Shown one piece after another: positions 38,936 to 54,476 of a stretch of DNA of 64,000 nt. This stretch comes from Petrolisthes cinctipes. Lineage: Eukaryota > Arthropoda > Malacostraca > Decapoda > Porcellanidae. Each line of letters opens with the position of its first letter. Position 1 is the stretch's first letter. Position numbers and translations under genes: made by a program. The DNA lies in contig JAWQEG010000166.1 of the NCBI GenBank assembly GCA_033782935.1, positions 1,454,001 through 1,518,000 on the forward strand, given 5' to 3'. Under the pieces are notes generated by a model, which saw only the letters and a program-made list of their open reading frames with translations, made no database searches and was not told where the DNA came from.

Positions 38936-40249
38936 CTGAATTTTGAAAATACTCTAACACAGAGTAGGCATGTACAGATCGGTTCTGGGACCCCAAAGTA
39001 TCGAATTTTCGGGTGTTTAGGGCCAGAATTTGAGATATAAACGGGTACAGAGGATGCATGCACATATCGACTTTTGGGCACCTAAAAGATCGATTTTCAG
39101 TAAGTTTTTGGCCTGAATTTTGAAAATACTCTAACACGGAGTAGGCATGTACAGATACCTTCTGGGACCTCTAAATATCGAATTTTCGGGTGTTTTGGGA
39201 CTGAATTTGAGATATCGATTTTTTGGCACCTAAAATGTCGATTTTTACCATGTTTTTAGCCTATATTTTGAAAATATTCTAGCACTGTGTAGGCATGTAC
39301 AGATTGCTTCTGGGACCCCAAAATATTGAATTTTCGGGTGTTTTGAGCCTGAATTTGAGATATAAACGGGTACAGAAGATACATGCACATATTGACTTTG
39401 GGCATCTAAAATATCGATTTTCAGCATGTTTTGGGCCTGTATTTTGAAAATACTCTAACACTGAGTAGGCATGTACAGATTGCTTCTGGGACCCCAAAAT
39501 ATTGAATTTTCGGGTGTTTTGAGAATGAATTTGAGATATAAACGGGTACTGAAGATGCATGCACATATCGACTTTTGGGCACCTAAAAGATCGATTTTCA
39601 GTATGTTTTTGGCCTGTATTTTGAAAATACTCTAACACGGAGTAGGCATGTACAGATACCTTCTGGGAAGTCTAAATATCGAATTTTCGGGTGTTTTGGG
39701 ACTTAATTTGAGATATCGATTTTTTGGCACCTAAAATGTCGATTTTCAGCATGTATTTAGCCTATATTTTGAAAATATTCTAGCACTGTGTAGGCATGTA
39801 CAGATTGCTTCTGGGACCCCAAAATATTGAATTTTCGGGTGTTTTGAGCCTGAATTTGAGATATAAACGGGTACAGAAGATACATGCACATATTGACTTT
39901 GAGCACCAAAAATATCGATTTTCAGCATGTTTTGGGCCTGAATTTTGAAAATACTCTAACACAGAGTAGGCATGTACAGATCGCTTCTGGGACCCCAAAA
40001 TATCGAATTTTCGGGTGTTTAGGGCCAGAATTTGAGATATAAACGGGTACAGAGGATGCATGCACATATCGACTTTTGGGCACCTAAAAGATCGATTTTC
40101 AGTATGTTTTTGGCCTGTATTTTAAAAATACTCTAACACGGAGTAGGCATGTACAGATACCTTCTGGGACCTCTAAATATCGAATTTTCGGGTGTTTTGG
40201 GACTGAATTTGAGATATCGATTTTTTGGCACCTAAAATGTCGATTTTTA

Positions 40250-43200
40250 GCATGTTTTTAGCCTATATTTTGAAAATATTCTAGCACTGTGTAGGCATGT
40301 ACAGATTGCTTCTGGGACCCCAAAATATTGAATTTTCGGGTGTTTTGAGCCTGAATTTGAGATATAAACGGGTACAGAAGATACATGCACATATTGACTT
40401 TGGTCATCTAAAATATCGATTTTCAGCATGTTTTGGGCCTGTATTTTGAAAATACTCTAACACTGAGTAGGCATGTACAGATTGCTTCTGGGACCCCAAA
40501 ATATTGAATTTTCGGGTGTTTTGAGCCTGAATTTGAGATATAAACGGGTACTGAAGATGCATGCACATATCGACTTTTGTGCACCTAAAAGATCGATTTT
40601 CAGTATGTTTTGAGCATGTATTTTGAAAATACTCTAACATGGAGTAGGCATGTACAGATCGCTTCTGGGACCCCTAAATATCGAATTTTCGGGTGTTTTG
40701 GGACTGAATTTGAGATATAGACTTTATGGCACCTAAAAGATCGATTTTTAGCATGTTTTTAGCCTATATTTTGAAAATTTTCTAGCACTGAGTAGGCATG
40801 TACAGATTGCTTCTGGGACCCCAAAATATTGAATTTTCGGGTGTTTTGAGTCTGAATTTGAGATATAAACGGTTACAGAAGATACATGCACATATTGACT
40901 TTGGGCATCTAAAATATCGATTTTCAGCATGTTTTGGGCCTGTATTTTGAAAATACTCTAACACTGAGTAGGCATGTACAGATTGCTTCTGGGACCCCAA
41001 AATATTGAATTTTCGGGCGTTTTGAGCCTGAATTTGAGATATAAACGGGTCCTGAAGATGCATGCACATATCAACTTTTGGGCACCTAAAAGATCGATTT
41101 TCAGTATGTTTTGAGCATGTATTTTGAAAATACTCTAACACGAAGTAGGCATGTACAGATCGCTTCTGGGACCTATAAATATCGAATTTTCGGGTGTTTT
41201 GGGACTGAATTTGAGATATCGATTTTTGGCACCTAAAATGTCGATTTTTAGCATGTTTTTAGCCTATATTTTGAAAATATTCTAGCACTGTGTAGGCATG
41301 TACAGATTGCTTCTTGGACCCCAAAATATTGAATTTTCGGGTGTTTTGAGCCTGAATTTGAGATATAAACGGGTACAGAAGATACATGCACATATTGACT
41401 TTGGGCACCAAAAATATCGATTTTCAGCATGTTTTGGGCCTGAATTTTGAAAATACTCTAACACGGAGTAGGCATGTACAGATCGCTTCTGGGACCCCAA
41501 AATATCGAATTTTCGGGTGTTTAGGGCCAGAATTTGAGATATAAACGGGTACAGAAGATGCATGCACATAACGACTTTTGGGCACCTAAAAGATCGATTT
41601 TCAGTATGTTTTTGGCCTGTATTTTGAAAATACTCTAACATGGAGTAGGCATGTACAGATACCTTCTGGGACCTCTAAATATCGAATTTTCGGGTGTTTT
41701 GGGACTGAATTTGAGATATCGATTTTTGGCACCTAAAATGTCGATTTTTAGCATGTTTTTAGCCTATATTTTGAAAATATTCTAGCACTGTGTAGGCATG
41801 TACAGATTGCTTCTGGGACCCCAAAATATTGAATTTTCGGGTGTTTTGAGCCTGAATTTGAGATATAAACGGGTACAGAAGATACATGCACATATTGACT
41901 TTTGGCATCTAAAATATCGATTTTCAGCATGTTTTGGGCCTGTATTTTGAAAATACTCTAACACTGAGTAGGCATGTACAGATTGCTTCTGGGACCCCAA
42001 AATATTGAATTTTCGGGTGTTTTGAGCCTGAATTTGAGATATAAGCGGGTACTGAAGATGCATGCACATATCGACTTTTGTGCACCTAAAAGATCGATTT
42101 TCAGTATGTTTTGAGCATGTAGCATGTTTTTAGCCTATATTTTGAAAATATTCTAGCACTGAGTAGGCATGTACAGATTGCTTCTGGGACCCCAAAATAT
42201 TGAATTTTCGGGTGTTTTGAGCCTGAATTTGAGATATAAACGGGTACAGAAGATACATGCACATATTGACTTTGGGCACCAAAAATATCGATTTTCAGCA
42301 TGTTTTGGGCCTGTATTTTGAAAATACTCTAACACTGAGTAGGCATGTACAGATTCCTTCTGGGACCCCAAAATATTGAATTTTCGGGTGTTTTGAGCCT
42401 GAATTTGAGATATAAACGGGTACTGAAGATGCATGCACATATCGACTTTTGGGCACCTAAAAGATCGATTTTCAGTATGTTTTTGGCCTGTATTTTGAAA
42501 ATACTCTAACACGGAGTAGGCATGTACAGATACCTTCTGGGACCTCTAAATATAGAATTTTCGGGTGTTTTGGGACTTAATTTGAGATATCGATTTTTTG
42601 GCACCTAAAATGTCGATTTTTAGCATGTTTTTAGCCTATATTTTGAAAATATTCTAGCACTGTGTAGGCATGTACAGATTGCTTCTGGGACCCTAAAATA
42701 TTGAATTTTCGGGTGTTTTGAGCCTGAATTTGAGATATAAACGGGTACAGAAGATACATGCACATATTGACTTTTGGCATCTAAAATATCGATTTTCAGC
42801 ATGTTTTGGGCCTGTATTTTGAAAATACTCTAACACTGAGTAGGCATGTACAGATTGCTTCTGGGACCCCAAAATATTGAATTTTCGGGTGTTTTGAGCC
42901 TGAATTTGAGATATAAACGGGTACAGAAGATACATGCACATATTAACTTTGGGCACCAAAAATATCGATTTTCAGCATGTTTTAGGCCTGAATTTTTAAA
43001 ATACTCTAACACGGAGTAGGCATGTACAGATACCTTCTGGGACCTCTAAATATCGAATTTTCGGGTGTTTTGGAACTGAATTTGAGATATCGATTTTTTA
43101 GCACCTAAAATTTCGATTTTTAGCATGTTTTTTGCCTATATTTTGAAAATATTCTAGCACTGTGTAGGCATGTACAGATTGCTTCTGGGACCCCAAAATA

Positions 43201-46200
43201 TTGAATTTTCGGGTGTTTTGAGCCTGAATTTGATATATAAACGGGTACAGAAGATACATGCACATATTGACTTTGGGCATCTAAAATATCGATTTTCAGC
43301 ATGTTTTGGGCCTGTATTTTGAAAATACTCTAACACTGAGTAGGCATGTACAGATTGCTTCTGGGACCCCAAAATATTGAATTTTCGGGTGTTTTGAGCC
43401 TGAATTTGAGATATAAACGGGTACAGAAGATGCATGCACATATCGACTTTTGTGCACCTAAAAGATCGATTTTCAGTATGTTTTGAGCATGTAGCATGTT
43501 TTTAGCCTATATTTTGAAAATATTCTAGCACTGAGTAGGCATGTACAGATTGCTTCTGGGACCCCAAAATATTGAATTTTCGGGTGTTTTGAGCCTGAAT
43601 TTGAGATATAAACGGGTACAGAAGATACATGCACATATTGACTTTGGGCACCAAAAATATCGATTTTCAGCATGTTTTGGGCCTGAATTTTGAAAATACT
43701 CTAACACAGAGTAGGTATGTACAGATAGGTTCTGGGACCCTAAAGTATCGAATTTTCGGGTGTTTAGGGCCAGAATTTGAGATATAAACGGGTACAGAGG
43801 ATGCATGCACATATCGACTTTTGGGCACCTAAAAGATCGATTTTCAGTATGTTTTTGGCCTGTATTTTGAAAATACTCTAACACGGAGTAGGCATGTACA
43901 GATACCTTCTGGGACCTCTAAATATCGAATTTTCGGGTGTTTTGGGACTGAATTTGAGATATCGATTTTTTGGCACCTAAAATGTCGATTTTTAGCATGT
44001 TTTTAGCCTATATTTTGAAAATATTCTAGCACTGTGTAGGCATGTACAGATTGCTTCTGGGACCCCAAAATATTGAATTTTCGGGTGTTTTGAGCCTGAA
44101 TTTGAGATATAAACGGGTACAGAAGATAAATGCACATATTGACTTTGGGCATCTAAAATATCGATTTTCAGCATGTTTTGGGCCTGTATTTTGAAAATAC
44201 TCTAACACTGAGTAGGCATGTACAGATTGCTTCTGGGACCCCAAAATATTGAATTTTCGGGTGTTTTGAGCCTGAATTTGAGATATAAACGGGTACTGAA
44301 GATGCATGCACATATCGACTTTTGGGCACCTAAAAGATCGATTTTCAGTATGTTTTTGGCCTGTATTTTGAAAATACTCTAACACGGAGTAGGCATGTAC
44401 AGATACCTTCTGGGACCTCTAAATATCGAATTTTCGGGTGTTTTGGAACTGAATTTGAGATATCGATTTTTTAGCACCTAAAATGTCGATTTTTACGATG
44501 TTTTTAGCCTATATTTTGAAAATATTCTAGCACTGTTTAGGCATGTACAGATTGCTTCTGGGACCCCAAAATATTGAATTTTCGGGTGTTTTGAGCCTGA
44601 ATTTGAGATATAAACGGGTACAGATGATACATGCACATATTGACTTTTGGCATCTAAAATATCGATTTTCAGCATGTTTTGGGCCTGTATTTTGAAAATA
44701 CTCTAACACTGAGTAGGCATGTACAGATTGCTTCTGGGACCCCAAAATATTGAATTTTCGGGTGTTTTGAGCCTGAATATGAGATATAAACGGGTACTGA
44801 AGATGCATGCACATATCGACTTTTGTGCACCTAAAAGATCGATTTTCAGTATGTTTTGAGCATGTATTTTGAAAATACTCTAACACGGAGTAGGCATGTA
44901 CAGATCGCTTCTGGGACCCCTAAATATCGAATTTTCGGGTGTTTTGGGACTGAATTTGAGATATCGACTTTTTGGCACCTAAAAGATCGATTTTTAGCAT
45001 GTTTTTAGCCTATATTTTGAAAATATTCTAGCACTGAGTAGGCATGTACAGATTGCTTCTGGGACCCCAAAATATTGAATTTTCGGGTGTTTTGAGCCTG
45101 AATTTGAGATATAAACGGGTACAGAAGATACATGCACATATTGACTTTGGGCACCAAAAATATCGATTTTCAGCATGTTTTGGGCCTGAATTTTGAAAAT
45201 ACTCTAACACGGAGTAGGCATGTACAGATCGCTTCTGGGACCCCAAAATATCGAATTTTCGGGTGTTATGGGACTGAATTTGAGATATAGATTTTTTGGC
45301 ACCTATAATATCGATTTTTAGCATGTTTTTTGCCTATATTTTGAAAATATTCTAGCACTGTGTAGGCATGTACAGATTGCTTCTGGGACCCCAAAATATT
45401 GAATTTTCGGGTGTTTTGAGCCTGAATTTGATATATAAACGGGTACAGAAGATACATGCACATATTGACTTCGGGCATCTAAAATATCAGTTTTCAGCAT
45501 GTTTTGGGCCTGTATTTTGAAAATACTCTAACACTGAGTAGGCATGTACAGATTGCTTCTGGGACCCCAAAATATTGAATTTTCGGGTGTTTTGAGCCTG
45601 AATTTGAGATATAAACGGGTACTGAAGATGCATGCACATATCGACTTTTGGGCACCTAAAAGATCGATTTTCAGTATGTTTTGAGCATGTAGCATGTTTT
45701 TAGCCTATATTTTGAAAATATTCTAGCACTGAGTAGGCATGTACAGATTGCTTCTGGGACCCCAAAATATTGAATTTTCGGGTGTTTTGAGCCTGAATTT
45801 CAGATATAAACGGGTACAGAAGATACATGCACATATTGACTTTGGGCACCAAAAATATCGATTTTCAGCATGTTTTGGGCCTGAATTTTGAAAATACTCT
45901 AACACAGAGTAGGCATGTACAGATCGGTTCTGGGACCCCAAAGTATCGAATTTTCGGGTGTTTAGGGCCAGAATTTGAGATATAAACGGGTACAGAGGAT
46001 GCATGCACATATCGACTTTTGGGCACCTAAAAGATCGATTTTCAGTATGTTTTTGGCCTGTATTTTGAAAATACTCTAACACGGAGTAGGCATGTACAGA
46101 TACCTTCTGGGACCTCTAAATATCGAATTTTCGGGTGTTATTGGACTGAATTTGAGATATAGATTTTTTGGCACCTATAATATCGATTTTTAGCATGTTT

Positions 46201-49200
46201 TTAGCCTATATTTTGAAAATATTCTAGCACTGTGTAGGCATGTACAGATTGCTTCTGGGACCCCAAAATATTGAATTTTCGGGTGTTTTGAGCCTGAATT
46301 TGATATATAAACGGGTACAGAAGATACATGCACATATTGACTTTGGGCATCTAAAATATCGATTTTCAGCATGTTTTGGGCCTGTATTTTGAAAATACTC
46401 TAACACTGAGTAGGCATGTACAGATTGCTTCTGGGACCCCAAAATATTGAATTTTCGGTTGTTTTGAGCCTGAATTTGAGATATAAACGGGTACTGAAGA
46501 TGCATGCACATATCGACTTTTGTACACCTAAAAGATCGATTTTCAGTATGTTTTGAGCATGTAGCATGTTTTTAGCCTATATTTTGAAAATATTCTAGCA
46601 CTGAGTAGGCATGTACAGATTGCTTCTGGGACCCCAAAATATTGAATTTTCGGGTGTTTTGAGCCTGAATTTGAGATATAAACGGGTACAGAAGATACAT
46701 GCACATATTGACTTTGGGCACCAAAAATATCGATTTTCAGCATGTTTTGGGCCTGAATTTTGAAAATACTCTAACACAGAGTAGGCATGTACAGATCGGT
46801 TCTGGGACCCCAAAGTATCGAATTTTCTGGTGTTTAGGGCCAGAATTTGAGATATAAACGGGTACAGAGGATGAATGCACATATCGACTTTTGGGCACCT
46901 AAAAGATCGATTTTCAGTATGTTTTTGGCCTGTATTTTGAAAATACTCTAACACGGAGTAGGCATGTACAGATACCTTCTGGGACCTCTAAATATCGACT
47001 TTTCGGGTGTTTTGGGACTGAATTTGAGATATCGATTTTTTGGCACCTAAAATGTCGATTTTTAGCATGTTTTTAGCCTATATTTTGAAAATATTCTAGC
47101 ACTGTGTAGGCATGTACAGATTGCTTCTGGGACCCCAAAATATTGAATTTTCGGGTGTTTTGAGTCTGAATTTGAGATATAAACGGGTACAGAAGATACA
47201 TGCACATATTGACTTTGGGCATCTAAAATATCGATTTTCAGCATGTTTTGGGCCTGTATTTTGAAAATACTCTAACACTGAGTAGGCATGTACAGATTGC
47301 TTCTGGGACCCCAAAATATTGAATTTTCGGGTGTTTTGAGCCTGAATTTGAGATATAAACGGGTACAGAAGATACATGCACATATTGACTTTGGGCATCT
47401 AAAATATCGATTTTCAGCATGTTTTGGGCCTGTATTTTGAAAATACTCTAACACGGAGTAGGCATGTACAGATACCTTCTGGGACCTCTAAATATCGAAT
47501 TTTCGGGTGTTTTGGGACTGAATTTGAGATATCGATTTTTTGGCACCTAAAATGTCGATTTTTACCATGTTTTTAGCCTATATTTTGAAAATATTCTAGC
47601 ACTGTGTAGGCATGTACAGATTGCTTCTGGGACCCCAAAATATTGAATTTTCGGGTGTTTTGAGCCTGAATTTGAGATATAAACGGGTACAGAAGATACA
47701 TGCACATATTGACTTTTGGCATCTAAAATATCGATTTTCAGCATGTTTTGGGCCTGTATTTTGAAAATACTCTAACACTGAGTAGGCATGTACAGATTGC
47801 TTCTGGGACCCCAAAATATTGAATTTTCGGGTGTTTTGAGCCTGAATTTGAGATATAAACGGGTACAGAAGATGCATGCACATATCGACTTTTGTGCACC
47901 TAAAAGATCGATTTTCAGTATGTTTTGAGCATGTATTTTGAAAATACTCTAACACGGAGTAGGCATGTACAGATCGCTTCTGGGACCCCTAAATATCGAA
48001 TTTTCGGGTGTTTTGGGACTGAATTTGAGATATCGACTTTTTGGCACCTAAAAGATCGATTTTTAGCATGTTTTTAGCCTATATTTTGAAAATATTCTAG
48101 CACTGAGTAGGCATGTACAGATTGCTTCTGGGACCCCAAAATATTGAATTTTCGGGTGTTTTGAGCCTGAATTTGAGATATAAACGGGTACAGAAGATAC
48201 ATGCACATATTGACTTTGGGCACCAAAAATATCGATTTTCAGCATGTTTTGGGCCTGAATTTTGAAAATACTCTAACACGGAGTAGGCATGTACAGATTG
48301 CTTCTGGGACCCCAAAATATCGAATTTTCGGGTGTTATGGGACTGAATTTGAGATATAGATTTTTTGGCACCTATAATATCGATTTTTAGCATGTTTTTA
48401 GCCTATATTTTGAAAATATTCTAGCACTGTGTAGGCATGTACAGATTGCTTCTGGGACCCCAAAATATTGAATTTTCGGGTGTTTTGAGCCTGAATTTGA
48501 TATATAAACGGGTACAGAAGATACATGCACTTATTGACTTTGGGCATCTAAAAAATCGATTTTCAGCATGTTTTGGGCCTGTATTTTGAAAATACTCTAA
48601 CACTGAGTAGGCATGTACAGATTGCTTCTGGGACCCCAAAATATTGAATTTTCGGGTGTTTTGAGCCTGAATTTGAGATATAAACGGGTACTGAAGATGC
48701 ATGCACATATCGACTTTTGTGCACCTAAAAGATCGATTTTCAGTATGTTTTGAGCATGTAGCATGTTTTTAGCCTATATTTTGAAAATATTCAAGCACTG
48801 AGTAGGCATGTACAGATTGCTTCCGGGACCCCAAAATATTGAATTTTCGGGTGTTTTGAGCCTGAATTTGAGATATAAACGGGTACAGAAGATACATGCA
48901 CATATTGACTTTGGGCACCAAAAATATCGATTTTCAGCATGTTTTGGGCCTGAATTTTGAAAATACTCTAACACAGAGTAGGCATGTACAGATCGGTTCT
49001 GGGACCCCAAAGTATCGAATTTTCGGGTGTTTAGGGCCAGAATTTGAGATATAAACGGGTACAGAGGATGCATGCACATATCGACTTTTGGGCACCTAAA
49101 AGATCGATTTTCAGTATGTTTTTGGCCTGTATTTTGAAAATACTCTAACACGGAGTAGGCATGTACAGATACCTTCTGGGACCTCTAAATATCGAATTTT

Positions 49201-49762
49201 CGGGTGTTTTGGGACTGAATTTGAGATATCGATTTTTTGGCACCTAAAATGTCGATTTTTAGCATGTTTTTAGCCTATATTTTGAAAATATTCTAGCACT
49301 GTGTAGGCATGTACAGATTGCTTCTGGGACCCCAAAATATTGAATTTTCGGGTGTTTTGAGCCTGAATTTGAGATATAAACGGGTACAGAAGATACATGC
49401 ACATATTGACTTTGGGCATCTAAAATATCGATTTTCAGCATGTTTTGGGCCTGTATTTTGAAAATACTCTAACACTGAGTAGGCATGTACAGATTGCTTC
49501 TGGGACCCCAAAATATTGAATTTTCGGGTGTTTTGAGCCTGAATTTGAGATATAAACGGGTACTGAAGATGCATGCACATATCGACTTTTGGGCACCTAA
49601 AAGATCGATTTTCAGTATGTTTTTGGCCTGTATTTTGAAAATATTCTAACACGGAGTAGGCATGTACAGATACCTTCTGGGACCTCTAAATATCGAATTT
49701 TCGGGTGTTTTGGGACTGAATTTGAGATATCGATTTTTTGGCACCTAAAATGTCGATTTTTA
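40250..49762 (+). repeat. 9.5-kb segmental duplication, copy 1
   Basis: This block is followed directly by a second, shorter copy (49763-56229). Offsets fall in steps: 9513 bp (40.25-42.6 kb), 8141 bp (44.0-46.0 kb), 6268 then 6272 bp (47.9-48.76 kb), and 6467 bp (48.8-49.76 kb). Shared private variants include GACTTTATGGCACC (40727, 50240), AAAATTTTCTAGC (40774, 50287), AGATTCCTTCTGGG (42352, 51865), GGGACTTAATTTG (42577, 52087 region), GTTTTGGAACTG (44440, 52581), ATATCAGTTTTC (45485, 53626), ACTTATTGACTTTGG (48530, 54802) and AATATTCTAACACGG (49639, 56106). It contains five fused junctions. Confidence 0.9.
45690..46561 (+). repeat. 872-bp pentameric higher-order repeat (exemplar)
   Basis: The unit is measured from one fused-monomer junction (GTAGCATG at 45689) to the next (46561), exactly 872 bp. 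This equals one complete trimer (501) plus a shortened pair of 371 bp (176 + 195) in which the C monomer is missing. Markers inside are GATCGGTTCTGGG, CCAAAGTATCG and ACAGAGGATGCATG. Related longer spacings, such as 1372 bp between the junctions at 42119 and 43491, equal one pentamer plus one 500-bp trimer. The pentamer is confined to the central part of the window. Confidence 0.86.
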
Positions 49763-52700
49763 GCATGTTTTTAGCCTATATTTTGAAAATATTCTAGCAC
49801 TGTGTAGGCATGTACAGATTGCTTCTGGGACCCCAAAATATTGAATTTTCGGGTGTTTTGAGCCTGAATTTGAGATATAAACGGGTACAGAAGATACATG
49901 CACATATTGACTTTGGTCATCTAAAATATCGATTTTCAGCATGTTTTGGGCCTGTATTTTGAAAATACTCTAACACTGAGTAGGCATGTACAGATTGCTT
50001 CTGGGACCCCAAAATATTGAATTTTCGGGTGTTTTGAGCCTGAATTTGAGATATAAACGGGTACTGAAGATGCATGCACATATCGACTTTTGTGCACCTA
50101 AAAGATCGATTTTCAGTATGTTTTGAGCATGTATTTTGAAAATACTCTAACATGGAGTAGGCATGTACAGATCGCTTCTGGGACCCCTAAATATCGAATT
50201 TTCGGGTGTTTTGGGACTGAATTTGAGATATAGACTTTATGGCACCTAAAAGATCGATTTTTAGCATGTTTTTAGCCTATATTTTGAAAATTTTCTAGCA
50301 CTGAGTAGGCATGTACAGATTGCTTCTGGGACCCCAAAATATTGAATTTTCGGGTGTTTTGAGTCTGAATTTGAGATATAAACGGTTACAGAAGATACAT
50401 GCACATATTGACTTTGGGCATCTAAAATATCGATTTTCAGCATGTTTTGGGCCTGTATTTTGAAAATACTCTAACACTGAGTAGGCATGTACAGATTGCT
50501 TCTGGGACCCCAAAATATTGAATTTTCGGGCGTTTTGAGCCTGAATTTGAGATATAAACGGGTCCTGAAGATGCATGCACATATCAACTTTTGGGCACCT
50601 AAAAGATCGATTTTCAGTATGTTTTGAGCATGTATTTTGAAAATACTCTAACACGAAGTAGGCATGTACAGATCGCTTCTGGGACCCATAAATATCGAAT
50701 TTTCGGGTGTTTTGGGACTGAATTTGAGATATCGATTTTTGGCATCTAAAATGTCGATTTTTAGCATGTTTTTAGCCTATATTTTGAAAATATTCTAGCA
50801 CTGTGTAGGCATGTACAGATTGCTTCTGGGACCCCAAAATATTTAATTTTCGGGTGTTTTGAGCCTGAATTTGAGATATAAACGGGTACAGAAGATACAT
50901 GCACATATTGACTTTGGGCACCAAAAATATCGATTTTCAGCATGTTTTGGGCCTGAATTTTGAAAATACTCTAACACGGAGTAGGCATGTACAGATCGCT
51001 TCTGGGACCCCAAAATATCGAATTTTCGGGTGTTTAGGGCCAGAATTTGAGATATAAACGGGTACAGAAGATGCATGCACATAACGACTTTTGGGCACCT
51101 AAAAGATCGATTTTCAGTATGTTTTTGGCCTGTATTTTGAAAATACTCTAACACGGAGTAGGCATGTACAGATACCTTCTGGGACCTCTAAATATCGAAT
51201 TTTCGGGTGTTTTGGGACTGAATTTGAGATATCGATTTTTGGCACCTAAAATGTCGATTTTTAGCATGTTTTTAGCCTATATTTTGAAAATATTCTAGCA
51301 ATGTGTAGGCATGTACAGATTGCTTCTGGGACCCCAAAATATTGAATTTTCGGGTGTTTTGAGCCTGAATTTGAGATATAAACGGGTACAGAAGATACAT
51401 GCACATATTGACTTTTGGCATCTAAAATATCGATTTTCAGCATGTTTTGGGCCTGTATTTTGAAAATACTCTAACACTGAGTAGGCATGTACAGATTGCT
51501 TCTGGGACCCCAAAATATTGAATTTTCGGGTGTTTTGAGCCTGAATTTGAGATATAAGCGGGTACTGAAGATGCATGCACATATCGACTTTTGTGCACCT
51601 AAAAGATCGATTTTCAGTATGTTTTGAGCATGTAGCATGTTTTTAGCCTATATTTTGAAAATATTCTAGCACTGAGTAGGCATGTACAGATTGCTTCTGG
51701 GACCCCAAAATATTGAATTTTCGGGTGTTTTGAGCCTGAATTTGAGATATAAACGGGTACAGAAGATTCATGCACATATTGACTTTGGGCACCAAAAATA
51801 TCGATTTTCAGCATGTTTTGGGCCTGTATTTTGAAAATACTCTAACACTGAGTAGGCATGTACAGATTCCTTCTGGGACCCCAAAATATTGAATTTTCGG
51901 GTGTTTTGAGCCTGAATTTGAGATATAAACGGGTACTGAAGATGCATGCACATATCGACTTTTGGGCACCTAAAAGATCGATTTTCAGTATGTTTTTGGC
52001 CTGTATTTTGAAAATACTCTAACACGGAGTAGGCATGTACAGATACCTTCTGGGACCTCTAAATATCGAATTTTCGGGTGTTTTGGGACTTAATTTGAGA
52101 TATCGATTTTTTGGCACCTAAAATGTCGATTTTTAGCATGTTTTTAGCCTATATTTTGAAAATATTCTAGCACTGTGTAGGCATGTACAGATTGCTTCTG
52201 GGACCCCAAAATATTGAATTTTCGGGTGTTTTGAGCCTGAATTTGAGATATAAACGGGTACAGAAGATACATGCACATATTGACTTTGGGCATCTAAAAT
52301 ATCGATTTTCAGCATGTTTTGGGCCTGTATTTTGAAAATACTCTAACACTGAGTAGGCATGTACAGATTGCTTCTGGGACCCCAAAATATTGAATTTTCG
52401 GGTGTTTTGAGCCTGAATTTGAGATATAAACGGGTACTGAAGATGCATGCACATATCGACTTTTGGGCACCAAAAATATCGATTTTCAGTATGTTTTTGG
52501 CCTGTATTTTGAAAATACTCTAACACGGAGTAGGCATGTACAGATACCTTCTGGGACCTCTAAATATCGAATTTTCGGGTGTTTTGGAACTGAATTTGAG
52601 ATATCGATTTTTTAGCACCTAAAATGTCGATTTTTAGCATGTTATTAGCCTATATTTTGAAAATATTCTAGCACTGTGTAGGCATGTACAGATTGCTTCT

Positions 52701-54464
52701 GGGACCCCAAAATATTGAATTTTCGGGTGTTTTGAGCCTGAATTTGAGATATAAACGGGTACAGATGATACATGCACATATTGACTTTTGGCATCTAAAA
52801 TATCGATTTTCAGCATGTTTTGGGCCTGTATTTTGAAAATACTCTAACACTGAGTAGGCATGTACAGATTGCTTCTGGGACCCCAAAATATTGAATTTTC
52901 GGGTGTTTTGAGCCTGAATATGAGATATAAACGGGTACTGAAGATGCATGCACATATCGACTTTTGTGCACCTAAAAGATCGATTTTCAGTATGTTTTGA
53001 GCATGTATTTTGAAAATACTCTAACACGGAGTAGGCATGTACAGATCGCTTCTGGGACCCCTAAATATCGAATTTTCGGGTGTTTTGGGACTGAATTTGA
53101 GATATCGACTTTTTGGCACCTAAAAGATCGATTTTTAGCATGTTTTTAGCCTATATTTTGAAAATATTCTAGCACTGAGTAGGCATGTACAGATTGCTTC
53201 TGGGACCCCAAAATATTGAATTTTCGGGTGTTTTGAGCCTGAATTTGAGATATAAACGGGTACAGAAGATACATGCACATATTGACTTTGGGCACCAAAA
53301 ATATCGATTTTCAGCATGTTTTGGGCCTGAATTTTGAAAATACTCTAACACGGAGTAGGCATGTACAGATCGCTTCTGGGACCCCAAAATATCGAATTTT
53401 CGGGTGTTATGGGACTGAATTTGAGATATAGATTTTTTGGCACCTATAATATCGATTTTTAGCATGTTTTTTGCCTATATTTTGAAAATATTCTAGCACT
53501 GTGTAGGCATGTACAGATTGCTTCTGGGACCCCAAAATATTGAATTTTCGGGTGTTTTGAGCCTGAATTTGATATATAAACGGGTACAGAAGATACATGC
53601 ACATATTGACTTTGGGCATCTAAAATATCAGTTTTCAGCATGTTTTGGGCCTGTATTTTGAAAATACTCTAACACTGAGTAGGCATGTACAGATTGCTTC
53701 TGGGACCCCAAAATATTGAATTTTCGGGTGTTTTGAGCCTGAATTTGAGATATAAACGGGTACTGAAGATGCATGCACATATCGACTTTTGGGCACCTAA
53801 AAGATCGATTTTCAGTATGTTTTGAGCATGTAGCATGTTCTTAGCCTATATTTTGAAAATATTCTAGCACTGAGTAGGCATGTACAGATTGCTTCTGGGA
53901 CCCCAAAATATTGAATTTTCGGGTGTTTTGAGCCTGAATTTGAGATATAAACGGGTACAGAAGATACATGCACATATTGACTTTGGGCACCAAAAATATC
54001 GATTTTCAGCATGTTTTGGGCCTGAATTTTGAAAATACTCTAACACAGAGTAGGCATGTACAGATCGGTTCTGGGACCCCAAAGTATCGAATTTTCGGGT
54101 GTTTAGGGCCAGAATTTGAGATATAAACGGGTACAGAAGATGCATGCACATATCGACTTTTGTGCACCTAAAAGATCGATTTTCAGTATGTTTTGAGCAT
54201 GTATTTTGAAAATACTCTAACACGGAGTAGGCATGTACAGATCGCTTCTGGGACCCCTAAATATCGAATTTTCGGGTGTTTTGGGACTGAATTTGAGATA
54301 TCGACTTTTTGGCACCTAAAAGATCGATTTTTAGCATGTTTTTAGCCTATATTTTGAAAATATTCTAGCACTGAGTAGGCATGTACAGATTGCTTCTGGG
54401 ACCCCAAAATATTGAATTTTCGGGTGTTTTGAGCCTGAATTTGAGATATAAACGGGTACAGAAG

Positions 54465-54476
54465 ATACATACATGC
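54465..54476 (+). repeat. 4-bp slippage insertion in one monomer
   Basis: The sequence reads AGATACATACATGCAC here instead of AGATACATGCAC, so ACAT is duplicated. The equivalent position in copy 1 (near 48.2 kb) lacks it, and the offset between copies changes from 6268 to 6272 bp. It is private to this monomer and therefore younger than the 9.5-kb duplication. Confidence 0.85.
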
